Below are positions 33,665-46,400 of a stretch of 64,000 nt of DNA, piece by piece (position 1 is the first letter of the stretch; every line of letters starts with the position of its first letter). The notes beneath the pieces were generated by a model. It made no database searches and was not told the DNA's origin. It saw nothing but the letters and a program-made list of their open reading frames with translations. Both the position numbers and the translations under genes were made by a program. The DNA is taken from contig NC_088295.1 of the NCBI RefSeq assembly GCF_032854445.1, positions 94,109,805-94,173,804 of the forward strand, read 5' to 3'. Origin of the DNA: Liolophura sinensis. Taxonomy: Eukaryota > Mollusca > Polyplacophora > Chitonida > Chitonidae.

Positions 33665-35070
33665 TCACAAGATGCCATGTGTCCAGTCATTCCCACCTTT
33701 CACAAGATGCCATGTGTCCAGTCATTCCCACCTTTCACAAGATGCCATGTGTCCAGTCATTCCCACCTTTCACAAGATGCCATGTGTCCAGTCATTCCCA
33801 CCTTTCACAAGATGACATGTGTCCAGTCATTCCCACCTTTCACAAGATGCCATGTGTCCAGTCATTCCCACCTTTCACAAGATGCCATGTGTCCAGTCAT
33901 TCCCACCTTTCACAAGATGCCATGTGTCCAGTCATTCCCACCTTTCACAAGATGCCATGTGTCCAGTCATTCCCACTTTTCACAAGATGACATGTGTCCA
34001 GTCATTCCCACCTTTCACAAGATGCCAAATGTCCAGTCATTCCCACCTTTCACAAGATGCCAAATATCCAGTCATTCCCACCTTTCACAAGATGCCATGT
34101 GTCCAGTCATTCCCACCTTTCACAAGATGCCATGTGTTCAGTCATTCCCACCTTTTCTCAAGATGCCATGTGTCCAGTCATTCCCACCTTTCACAAGATG
34201 CCATGTGTCCAGTCATTCCCACCTTTCACAAGATGCCATGTGTCCAGTGGGCATCATTCCCACCTTTCACAAGATGCCATGTGTCCAGTCATTCCCACCT
34301 TTCACAAGATGCCATGTGTCCAGTCATTCCCACCTTTTACAAGATGCCATGTGTCCAGTCATTCCCACCTTTTACAAGATGCCATGTGTCCAGTGGGCAT
34401 CATTCCCACCTTTCACAAGATGCCATGTGTCCAGTCAATCCCACCTTTTACAAGATGCCATGTGTCCAGTGGGCATCATTCCCACCTTTCACAAGATGCC
34501 ATGTGTCCAGTCAATCCCACCTTTCACAAGATGCCATGTGTCCAGTCATTCCCACCTTTTACAACATGCCATGTGTCCAGTCATTCCCACCTTTTCTCAA
34601 GATGCCAAATGTCCAGTCATTCCCACCTTTCAAAAGATGCCATGTGTCCAGTCATTCCCACCTTTCACAAGATGCCATGTATCCAGTCATTCCCACCTTT
34701 CACAAGATGCCATGTGTCCAGTCATTCCCAACTTTCACAAGATGTCAAATGTCCAGTCATTCCCACCTTTCACAAGATGCCATGTGTCCAGTCATTCCCA
34801 CCTTTTACAAGATGCCATGTGTCCAGTCATTCCCACCTTTTACAAGATGCCATGTGTCCAGTCATTCCCACCTTTCACAAGATGCCATGTGTCCAGTCAT
34901 TCCCACCTTTTACAAGATGCCATGTGTCCAGTCATTCCCACCTTTCACAAGATGCCATGTGTCCAGTCATTCCCACCTTTCACAAGATGCCATGTGTCCA
35001 GTGGGCATCATTCCCACCGTTCACAAGATGCCATGTGTCCAGTGGGCATCATTCCCACCTTTTATGAGAG
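33665..35070. repeat. Minisatellite, 35-bp unit, about 40 copies
   Basis: The unit is CACAAGATGCCATGTGTCCA followed by GTCATTCCCACCTTT. Some copies contain a 5-bp longer GTGGGCATCATTCCC variant, which appears in clusters. Three open frames of up to 480 codons are by-products of a stop-free unit. Confidence 0.95.
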
Positions 35071-35437
35071 CAACATTTATGGTAAACAACAAATGGTTCA
35101 ATATTCTGCATGTATTTATTATTGATATCACAACAAAAGGATTTTGTGCATTTGAACATATTTATGTTAAATGTTGAACATTAGCTGTAGGCCTTTGCAC
35201 AATCATACATGAACTGTTGTATGATGATGTATCTTGTTGCATGCTGTAGGAATGTTAAAGGTGGCCACACTTGCTTTATGACATCATCCCAGCTCACATT
35301 GGATCATTATAAAACAAAATGTTTCTTTTTTGACATCCTGGAGTTTGGATGTGAAATATAAAAATGTAAGAAGAAAAGTGATATCTGACTTAGTGAAATA
35401 ACACTTTTTCTGTGAAAGAAATCCTGATATATAACTT
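35071..35437. other. Unassigned DNA
   Basis: No gene or repeat recognised between the 35-bp array and the SINE-A copy. Confidence 0.45.
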
Positions 35438-35702
35438 ATTTATTTATTTATTTGATTGGTGTTTTACGCCGTAGTCAAGAATATTTCACTTATACGACGG
35501 GGGCCAGCATTATGGTGGGTGGAAACCGAGCACAGCCCGGGGGAAACCCACAACCATTCGCAGATTGCTGTCAGACCTTCCCACGCACAGCCGGAGAGGA
35601 AGCCAGCATGAGCTGGACTTGAATTCACAGCGACCGCATTGGTGGAAGACTCCTGGGTCATTACGATGCGCTAGTGTGCTAACCATCTGCGGAGGCCCCA
35701 GA
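35438..35702 (-). mobile_element. SINE-A copy, full length
   Basis: The (TTTA)n tail at the left, then GATTGGTGTTTTACGCCGTA, the GGCCAGCATTATGGTGGGTG core, CCTTCCCACGCACAGCCGGA, and the tRNA-like head (reverse of TGAATTCAAGTCC-type B box) toward 35700. Confidence 0.85.
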
Positions 35703-36284
35703 TATATAACTTAAGAACTGACTGTAATATTTCTTAGGTTTATTGGGGTATAAACAAAAAAACTGCTCTGCAAACTGTATAAATCCATGCAGCAGTTCAT
35801 ACGAAGTTTGCACAGCGTTTTTTTTTTTTACACCCCAAAAAACATTACAGTCAATACTAATAATTTAATTTAAGGAATAAAAGAATGTTTTGAAAAAGGG
35901 AATGCCACGGGCTCTTGAACACACATTTTATGAACGAGATGCTTTGAAACTGGTGATTGAAGTTACTAAGTAACGTCATGTACCCCACGAGGGAATGATG
36001 AGGGAAAGTTTACATCTGGTTGGATGGTTTCAAAAAGAATCGCAAATAACTTAACCTTACAAGCGTACATTCAGGAAAATTAAATTACTTGTATATAATC
36101 AAGTACATATATAATCAAGTACATATATACTCTGGCATGGACTACAACAAATCGCATAAAATTACATGGATTGTTCCACGTACTAATTGCCATGCTGTAC
36201 AGAAGGGAGACTGGTTTGCGAAATCGAAAAATCAAGTGAAGTAATATGTGATCTGCTGTGAATTACATAAAATATGAGGCCAGT
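35703..36284. other. Unassigned DNA, possible SMG9 3' end
   Basis: Single-copy-looking AT-rich DNA. A minus-strand AATAAA (about 35738-35743) could serve SMG9 if its 3' UTR spans the 85-bp array; this is weak. Confidence 0.3.
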
Positions 36285-37430
36285 GTGTCAGTAAGATCAG
36301 AGTCGTTATACTCTGTCATCACCTGGGATTTTTTACCTTGGGCCCATGTACAGACACCCTGTGTGTCAGTAAGATCAGGGTAACAGTCTGTTATACTCTG
36401 TCATCACCTGGGATTTCTTCACCTGGTCTCATGTACAGACACCCTGTGTGTCAGTAAGATCAAGGTAACAGTCTGTTATACTCTGTCATCACCTGGGATT
36501 TCTTCACCTGGTCTCATGTACAGACAGCCTGTGTGTCAGTAAGATCAAGGTAACTGTCTGTTATACTCTGTCATCACCTGGGATTTCTTCACCTGGTTTC
36601 AAGTACAGACAGCCTGTGTGTCAGTAAGATCAGAGTCGTTATACTCTGTCATCACCTGGGATTTTTTCACCTGGTCCCATGTACAGACAGCCTGTGTGTC
36701 AGTAAGATCAGACTCGTTATACTCTGTCATCACCTGGGATTTCTTCACCTGGTCTCATGTACAGACAGCCTGTGTGTCAGTAAGATCAAGGTAACAGTCT
36801 GTTATACTCTGTAATCACCTGGGGTTTCTTCACCTGGTCCCATGTACAGACAGCCTGTGTGTCAGTAAGATCAAGGTCACAGTCTGTTACATTCCCTCAT
36901 CACCTGGGATTTCTTCACCTGGTCCCATGTACAGACAGCCTGTGTGTCAGTAAGATCAGAGTCGTTATACTCTGTCATCACCTGGGATTTCTTCACCTGG
37001 TCTCATATACAGACAGCCTGTGTGTCAGTAAGATCAAGGTAACAGTCTGTTATACTCTGTAATCACCTGGGTTTCTTCACCTGGTCCCATGTACAGACAG
37101 CCTGTGTGTCAGTAAGATCAAGGTCACAGTCTGTTACATTCCCTCATCAGCTGGGGTTTCTTCACCTGGTCCCATGTACAGACATCCTGTGTGTCAGTAA
37201 GATCAAGGTAACAGTCTGTTATACTCTGTCATCACCTGGGATTTCTTCACCTGGTCCCATGTACAGACAGCCTGTGGTCAGTAAGATCAAGGTCACAGTC
37301 TGTTACATTCTGTCATCACCTGGGATTTCTTCACCTGGCCTCATGTACAGACAGCCTGTGTGTCAGTAAGATCAAGGTAACAGTCTGTTATAACTCTGTC
37401 ATCACCTGGGATTTCTTCACCTGGTCCCAT
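36285..37430 (-). repeat. Minisatellite made of SMG9 exon 13 coding end plus 3' UTR, about 85-bp unit, about 13 copies
   Basis: On the minus strand each unit repeats ACATGGGACCAGGTGAAGAA, ATCCCAGGTGATGACAGAGT, ATAACAGACTGTTACC and a UTR stretch ending ACAGACAGGCT-like text. The first two blocks are the last coding bases of SMG9. Most copies read on to a stop as ...VMTEYNRLLP, which resembles the normal SMG9 C-terminus better than the exon copy itself. Some copies are about 6 bp shorter. Confidence 0.93.
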
Positions 37431-40400
37431 GTACGGGCAGCATAATGAAACCTGTCACAAAGGAGAGTCAGTTTCATATGTAATTTACATCATATGTCCC
37501 ATGGCATATTAAAAATATTGGTTACATTATAATTAGCCTGGAATTAAGCTAACTGTTTCGCAAATAGTTGCAGCAATTACATCCACTATACAGGTGGCAT
37601 ATGATATGACATGACATGGTCATGCGCAAAAGAGTCAGGGTACACACAGTTTATTTGTGATACATGTACAACTGCCACTTCATGGTAGCAGTCCCGACAA
37701 CTCACCAGTTTTCTCAGACAGAGTGACAACTGAATTCACCCAGTTTTCTCAGACAGATTTGTGTGTGTGTGACAACTCACAAGGTTTTCTCAGACAGAGT
37801 TGTGTGCGTTTGTGTGTGTGACAACTGACCAGTTTTTCTCAGAATTGTGTGCATGTGAGAACTCACCAGTTTTCTCAGACAGAGTTGCATGTGTGTGACA
37901 ACTCACCAGGTTTTCTCAGAGTTGTGTGTTTGTATGTGACAATTCACAAGGTTTTCTCTGACAGAGCTGTGTGTGTGTATGTGTGACAACTCAAGTTTTC
38001 TCAGACAGAGTTGTGTGTGTGTATGTGTGACAACTCAAGTTTTCTCAGACAGAGTTGTGTATGTGACAATTCACAAGGTTTTCTCTGACAGAGCTGTGTG
38101 TGTGTATGTGTGACAACTCAAGTTTTCTCAGACAGAGTTGTGTGTGTGTATGTGTGACAACTCAAGTTTTCTCACACAGAGTTGTGTGTGTGTATGTGTG
38201 ACAACTCAAGTTTTCTCAGACAGAGTTGTGTGTGTGTATGTGTGACAACTCCAAGTTTTCTCAGCCAGAGTTTGTGTGTGTGTATGTGTGTGTGTGTGAC
38301 AACTCACAAGGTTTTCCCAGACAGAGTTGTGTGTGTGTGTGTGTGACAACTCACAAGGTTTTCCCAGACAGAGTTGTGTGTGTGTATGTGTGTGTGTGTG
38401 ACAACTCACAAGGTTTTCTCTGACAGAGTTGTGTGTGTGTGTGTGTGTGACAACTCACCAGTTTTTTCTCAGACAGAGTTGTGTGTGTCAGAAGGTAGCG
38501 TGGGACTCCATACAACTGTCCTCTGAGCGACCTGAGCAGAGTGTTGAAGCTGGGGAACCCTCTGTACTCTGGCAGCAGAGTCAGTATGCTATCTGAAACA
38601 TGACAGTGGCAAGAAATAACAGCCTACCATGCTGCACTTGTTCAAAGCTAGCCTGTGTATCACACTACATGTATTTGCTTATTTTATTGGAATATTTAAC
38701 TTATACAACAGGATGCAGCATTATGGTGGGTGGAAAACAGACCGAGCCCGGAGACACCCACTACCGTGCTCTGGCAGACTCAAGAGTGAAAGGCCCCTGG
38801 GTCAATGTGCTGCGATAGTATACTAACTACTTGGTCACAGAGGTTCCTGAATTATATGAAAAATCATTATGAAAGATTCATTATAAATTTTGAGATTTAT
38901 TTAACAATTCCAGAGCATCCCACACCTTGCACATGAAATCTACAGGACCACCATCTGCCAATCCTACACTTCTTATTTCCACATCCCCTGGGCTCTGCCC
39001 GGTTTTCACCCACCATAATGCTGGCCGCTGTCGTATACGTGAAGTGGTACTGGTTGTGTGCCTTTAAGTACTTATCACATTCACAAGGTGGAATGAAACA
39101 ATTTCTAATCAGCAGTAATTTTTCATTATCAAATATAATTGCATCTAATGCACGAGACTTGCATTCAAACGTCGCTATTACAAAAAGTATGGCACCCATG
39201 TCTCTTAGAGAGGTAATCTCACCGGAGGCAGTAGGTACGTCTCTATTATAGAACACAGTGACATCTCAGAAGGGGCCTTCTAGCGGAGACTTATTCTTTT
39301 CTGCTGTCAAGCACAACCAAGCTTTCTAAGATGTTACAACTATGCCTACCAATGATAGACAACATTCCTACCACACCATTTGACCTCTATCAATCCAGTC
39401 ATCTCTCTTTGTATTTCAATTCATTTACCCAAATTTGGGGTAGCTCCAAAAATTGCACATCAAATCCTATCAGATCTGTGTGCTGGTAAATTGTGTTTCT
39501 TGTTGTTAGCAGTCTTACCCTCACTTAACGTTCCTTGGGCAAGCTCGCAACCCCAAGATAAGGACAGTTACTGACATCTTGTGTAGCAACTGTACAAACT
39601 CACCTGTGTCCATGAACACACTGTGGGTTTTCCCTTGATGGTCAATGTTTGTCGCATATTTATCCATAATATTTCAGATACAAGTCACTAAAAATGTTTT
39701 AAAAACTGTAGATTTTCACACCTTGCACATTGTTAATTGATCACTCAGGAGATTTCATATAAGAATTAATCAACCCCTCTCTGGGAAAAAGTTAAGCTAT
39801 GTACACCAAACTAAAAGGTCTAAGGGAGATAACTCTGCTCCACTTGTCACACGGAAATTCACACTGATGAAGAGGTGTCCAAATATGGCAGCCAGTGATC
39901 ATCACCAACATAAAGGCCTTCCTAGCATATATAATGATTGGTCCCAGGAATCACATTATGTTATAATCATAAAGGAATAACAAGAGAGGAAAGACTGGAC
40001 AAAAACCAATTATCTCTGGAATGAGAATGAAAGATTGGACTAAACTGTTGATGTTAAATCATTAAAATTGATATTTAATAATATTTTCTGCAGTTTTTCC
40101 TATACCACGCACTAAATCTGTAGTCTGAACAATATCCAAGCAGAGCAGAGTGTAGTCTAACCTACATGTACACGAGGTTAACAATGCCTGATGGCTGTTT
40201 ACCTCTGTCAAAGGAGGTGGCTGTATCATATGATGGCAGGAGAAACAGGTTCACATCTGACCGAATGGTTTTCCTGTTAAGTCCTGAGATCACAGAGCCA
40301 TTAGCCAGTGTCAAGGAACCTGCAAATATAAGAATTAAACACTACTCTTAAAAGCGCAAGGTTCCTTTATTTCATGATAATGACCATTAAAGCTTCATTT

Positions 40401-43400
40401 CACAAAGGCGATTAAAATGAAATAAGTTTACTTAATCTGTCTTAGTCACCTGATTTTTACTGGGGACTTCAAAAGATTGCTTTTTTCATTTTACTTTACT
40501 CACTAACCACATAGTTCAGTACATGAGTAGGTAAATATCTTTCAAAGCTGGGGGACGTGACTAAAGAATTAAATCCTATGGACTTCCTCTATGCCAACAC
40601 TTATACAAAATGAATTGTTCTGAGGAGGTACATGTAGTCATATATGTACCGTAAGAGATTTGAAAACAACAACAAAACAATAAAAAATAGAAAGAAAATA
40701 GATCCACAAGAAACCACAAAATAGCCACAACACGTACATAAATACAAAAGGCATAATGTTCTCTGACAGCACAAGAAATCGATATACAGTACATGTCGAC
40801 CAGACAAGAACAAACACACTGTGCACATTAAAGGATCATCAAACATAGTCAATGACATGAAATTTTAAAACATACATCATGTCACTGAACAACATGCTCA
40901 GTGATTTCTGATAGGACCAGAATGTATCCACACTGGAGTCAACCCTGGACTTCACTTCCACTCACCTTTACAGCGAAGCTTAGAGTCCCTGAACGGCATG
41001 CTCAGTGATTTCTGATAGGACCAGAATGTATCCACACTGGAGTCAACCCTGGACTTCACTTCCACTCACCTTTACAGCGAAGCTTAGAGTCCCTGAACAA
41101 CATGCTCAGTGATTTCTGATAGGACCAGAATGTATCCATGCTGGAGTCAACCCTGGACTTCACTTCCACTCACCTTTACAGCGAAGCTTAGAGTCCCTGA
41201 ACAACATGCTCAGTGATTTCTGATAGGACCAGAATGTATCCACACTGGAGTCAACCCTGGACTTTACTTCCACTCACCTTTACAGCGAAGCTTAGAGTCC
41301 CTGAACAGCATGCTCAGTGATTTCTGATAGGACCAGAATGTATCCACACTGGAGTCAACCCTGGACTTCACTTCCACTCACCTTTACAGCGAAGCTTAGA
41401 GTCCCTGAACAGCATGCTTAATGTCTGTTGATAAGACCTGAATGTGTCCATGCTAAAGTCCTCCCTGGAAGCTTGGTTCTGTACAAACACTGAATGTAAC
41501 ACAATATAACTCAACATTTTCCTTGTTCTATCACATAAACAAAGTATCCACAGAGGGATTCTGGCAATGAAAAATTATTTGCTCACAAAGCTGTACTTGT
41601 ATATATGAAGTGGGCTGCAGAAAAACTGCAAAGTAATTCAAATTAGATCACATTTAAAGCTATATTGAGTCCTCGCTGGCTCATCTGGATAAAGCTGTAC
41701 TGGGCCTTTGCTGGTTCATCTGGATAAAGCTGTACTGGGATAAGATTGGTGGATTACTCTGGCAACTCAGATTCCTGGTTAAGGTTGGTAGTTTGCTCTG
41801 GGCACTCAGGTTCCTGGTTAAGCTTCGTGGTTTGCTCTGGGCCCTCACGTTCCTGCTTAAGGTTGGTGGTTTGCTTGGGGCACTCAGGTTCCTGGTTAAG
41901 GTTGGTGGTTTGCTCGGGGCACTCAGGTTCCTGCTTAAGGTTGGTGGATTGCTCTGGGCACTCAGGTTCCTGGTTAAGCTTCGTGGTTTGCTCTGGGCCC
42001 TCATGTTCCTGGTTAAGGCTGGTGGTTTGCTCTGGGCACTCAAATTCCTGGTTAAGGTTGGTGGTTTGCTCGGGGCACTCAGATTCCTGGTTAAGGTTTT
42101 CGTGGTTTGCTCTGGGCACCCACATTCCTGACTGAGGTTGGTGGTTTGCTCTGGGCACTCAGATTCCTGCTTAAGGTTTCCGTGGTTTACTCTGTGCACT
42201 CAGACTTCTGGTTAAGGTTTTCGTGGTTGCTCTGGGCAATCAGGTTCCTGGTTAAGGTTTTTGTGGTTTGCTCTGGGCACTCAGATTCCTGCTTAAGGTT
42301 GGTGGTTTGCTCTGAGCACTCAGATTCCTGCTTAAGGTTGGTGGTTTGCTCGGGGCCCTCACATTCCTGACTGAGGTTGGTGGTTTGCTCTGGGCACTCA
42401 GATTCCTGCTTAAGGTTTCCGTGGTTTACTCTGTGCACTCAGACTTCTGGTTAACGTTTTCGTGGTTGCTCTGGGCAATCAGGTTCCTGGTTGAGGTTTT
42501 TGTGGTTTGCTCTGGGCACTCAGATTCCTGCTTAAGGTTGGTGGTTTGCTCTGGGCACTCAGATTCCTGGTTAAGGTTTTCGTGGTTTGCTCTGGGCACT
42601 CAGATTCCTGTTTAAGGTTTTCGTGGTTTGCTCTGGGCACTCAGATTCCTGTTTAAGGTTGGTGGTTTGCTCTGGGCACTCAGATTCCTGGTTAAGGTTG
42701 GTGGTTTGCTCGGGGCACTCAGATTCCTGGTTAAGGTTTTCGTGGTTTGCTCTGGGCACTCAGATTCCTGCTTAAGGTTTCTGTGGTTTACTCTGGGCAC
42801 TCAGGCTCCTGGTTAAGGTTTTCGTGGTTCGCTCTGGGCATTCACATTCCTGACTGAGGTTGGTGGTTTGCTCTGGGCACTCAGATTCCTGCTTAAGGTT
42901 TCCGTGGTTTACTGTGGGCACTCAGATTCCTGGTTAAGGTTTTCGTGGTTGCTCTGGGCACTCAGGTTCCTGGTTAAGGTTTTTGTGGTTTGTTCTGGGC
43001 ACTCACATTCCTGGCTGAGGTTGGTGGTTTGCTCTGGCCACTCAGATTCCTGGTAAAGGTTTCAGTGGTTTGCTCTGGGCACTCAAATTTCTGGTTAAGG
43101 TTTTCGTGGTTTGCTCTGAGCACTCAGATTCCTGACTGAGGTTGGTGGTTTGCTCTTGGTACTCAGATTCCTGGTTAAGGTTGGTGATTTGCTCTCGGCA
43201 CTCAGGTTCCTGGTTAAGGTTTTCGTGGTTTGCTCTGGGCACTCACATTCATGACTGAGGTTGGTGGTTTGTTCTGGGCACTCAGATTCCTGGTTAAGGT
43301 TTCCATGGTTTGCTCTGGGCACTCAGATTTCTGGTTAAGGTTTTCGTGGTTTGCTCTGAGCACTCAGATTCCTGACTGAGGTTGGTGGTTTGCTCTTGGT

Positions 43401-46400
43401 ACTCAGATTCCTGGTTAAGGTTGGTGGTTTGCTCTGGGCACTCAGGTTCCTGGTTAAGGTTTTCGCGGTTTGCTCTGGGCACTCACATTCATGACTGAGG
43501 TTGGTGGTTTGCTCTGGGCACTCAGATTCCTGGTTAAGGTTTCCATGGTTTGCTCTGGGCACTCAGATTTCTGGTCACGGTTTTCGTGGTTGCTCTGGGC
43601 ACTCAGGAGCTTAATTAAGGTTTTTGTGGTTTGCTCGCGGCACTCAGATTCCTGACTGAGGTTGGTGGTTTACTCTGGGCGCTCAGATTCCTGGTTAAGA
43701 TTTCCGTGGTTTGCTCTGGGCACCCAGGTTCCTGGTTAAGGTTTTCGTGGTTGCCCTGGGCACTCTGGTTCCTGGTTAAGGTTTCCCGTGGTTTGCTCTG
43801 GGCACTCAGATTCCTGACTGAGGTTGGTGGTTTGCTCTGGGCGCTCAGATTCCTGACTGAGGTTGGTGGTTTGCTCTGGGCGCTCAGATTCCTGGTTAAG
43901 ATTTCCGTGGTTTGCTCTGGGCACCCAGGTTCCTGGTTAAGGCTTTTGTGGTTGCCCTGGGCACTCTGGTTCCTGGTTAAGGTTTCCGTGGTTTGCTCTG
44001 GGCACTCAGATTCCTGACTGAGGTTGGTGGTTTGCTCTGGGCGCTCAGATTCCTGACTGAGGTTGGTGGTTTGCTCTGGGCGCTCAGATTCCTGGTTAAG
44101 ATTTCCGTGGTTTGCTCTGGGCACCCAGGTTCCTGGTTAAGGTTTTTGTGGTTGCTCTGGGCACTCTGGTTTGTTTCCTACTGCTTCCTAAATCCATAAA
44201 CCTGACCCTATATATATTTATGAAAAATATCTTGAGGGCTTTGCTAAAAAAACACTACTATGTCCCATAGCAGACCTGAAATAAGCTACGCAAGATTGAA
44301 CAACAAAGCTACAATCTCTGAACAAGTCAGGTACAAGTCAGACAATCCCTTGCAGTTAGCAAGCACACTTATTTCAACTAGATTATTGGAAATGCAGAAT
44401 AAATCCTTTAGCTTAATCTTTCGTAAGATGCTTGTTACAGAACCAGGAAAATAACAGGATTGTGCAAACAAAACCCTCTCTTTCAATTGTCAACAACTGC
44501 TGAGGAAAATCACTGAATACAAAAAGACAGAACTCATGGTAGGAATGACAAGGATAAGTGGTGTATGGGGATAAATGGTGTTTTTGCTGCTGCATACCCA
44601 GGTGGGGGTGGTAGTCGTCAGAATCCTCAGGGTTAGACCCAGACTCCTGGCTGCTGCCTGATGGGGAGGCTGGCTTCAGCATCTCGGCTGTTAGGAGAAA
44701 CCTGTAAAAACAACAGCCCAGGGTTTGATTACCACCTCAAATATCCTCAAGTTTGTACCCTGATAGGTATTGTTTAGACACAGGTACAGATGTATTACAG
44801 GACAAGTGGTGACTGTCCATGAATGCACCCCATATTTCTAACTGGTCACTGTCCATGTATACATCCCATATTTCTAACTGGTCACTGTCCATGTAGGCAT
44901 CCCATATTTCTAACTGGTCACTGTCCATGTATACATCCCATATTTCTAACTGGTCACTGTCCATGTATGCACCCCATATTTCTAACTGGTCACTGTCCAT
45001 GTATACATCCCATATTTCTAACTGGTCACTGTCCATGTATGCACCCCATATTTCTAACTGGTCACTGTCCATGTAGGCATCCCATATTTCTAACTGGTCA
45101 CTGTCCATGTATACATCCCATATTTCTAACTGGTCACTGTCCATGTATGCACCCCATATTTCTAACTGGTCACTGTCCATGTATGCATCCCATATTTCTA
45201 ACTGGTCACTGTCCATGTATACATCCCATATTTCTAACTGGTCACTGTCCATGTATACATCCCATATTTCTAACTGGGGCATGTCCATGTATGCACCCCA
45301 TATTTCTAAACATGCCTGTACAGGCGTTTTAATTGGCCTATGACTTTACCTGAGGAAGTTGAGATCTGCAAACCAATCCTGTACCACAAGGACCACATTG
45401 CACACTGTCATCAGGAAGGCGGCCAGCTGTAATGACTACAAATGAAATCAGATTATCTTCAGCCATATGCTAAATGACCTCAAATTTTGCTCATGACTAA
45501 GCTGCACATCAGGCTACCTGATTATACCAGTGCTTTTAACACTACAGAAAGGTGATCTGAGGTTTGCAGGATGATATCGTAGCAGAAACATATAAGTTTC
45601 AGCTCCAAAAGTAATGTTGAATGATGTTTAATTGCCTCTAAAAATGTAATTTTTCAGGTGAATTTTTTTATCATTCAGGCTAACTATACATATTCTAAAA
45701 CAAAAAGAAGTTTAATGCTATAAAATCAAACTTTGCTTTTTTCACAGACTCAAGGAAAAATGTCTATTGTCTATCAACAAGCAAATATTTGTCGTGAAAC
45801 AGGTACATTGGGGCTTAACAGATTTCTCTGCGTTGTGCACGTTTAGGAGAGTGAGCCCTCCTTGACTCATATCAATAACCTTCAAATCAAGCATTCACTG
45901 ATTTGGTGATAGCTTTACTTCCGCTAGAACTCAAATACCACTGACCAGCCCCGATAGTACAGTTGGTAGAGTGTCCCCTTTGGGAGCGGTAGATCCAGGA
46001 TCAATCCTGGGTTGAGTCACACCTAAGACCTTGGCATTCAACATGAAGTGGATAGTGCAATGACTGGTTGACCAGTATCAGTATAATGGCTCGGGTGGGC
46101 AGCTTACTTGCCTTCGGTAAGGCGTTTGAGTGAAGCAGCACTAGATAGAAGAGCGGTGGAAATCCGTCCTGCAACAAGGAGGCACATTACATGCACTCTA
46201 AGGATTCCTTCATCGTCACATGACTGAAAATGTGTTTAGCTCGACATTAAACCCCAACCACTCACTCATTCCCTCAAATATCACCAGGATTTGGCACCAC
46301 AAACACCATGATGATTTGTCAACGTTTCCTTCTACAGACATCATGATGATTTGCCAGTGTTTACTTCCACGAACATCCTGACGACGTGCCAATGTTTACT

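Noticed and set aside
33665..35177. Open frames of 357-482 codons
   Set aside because: Same cause: a stop-free 35-bp unit read in three frames.
41715..44170. 39-41-bp array as another donor-anchored array (exon 9)
   Set aside because: It starts about 430 bp into the intron and shares no sequence with the exon 9 tail.
45950..46025. tRNA gene in the SINE-B head
   Set aside because: The same head occurs in three copies with the same downstream body; it is a SINE.
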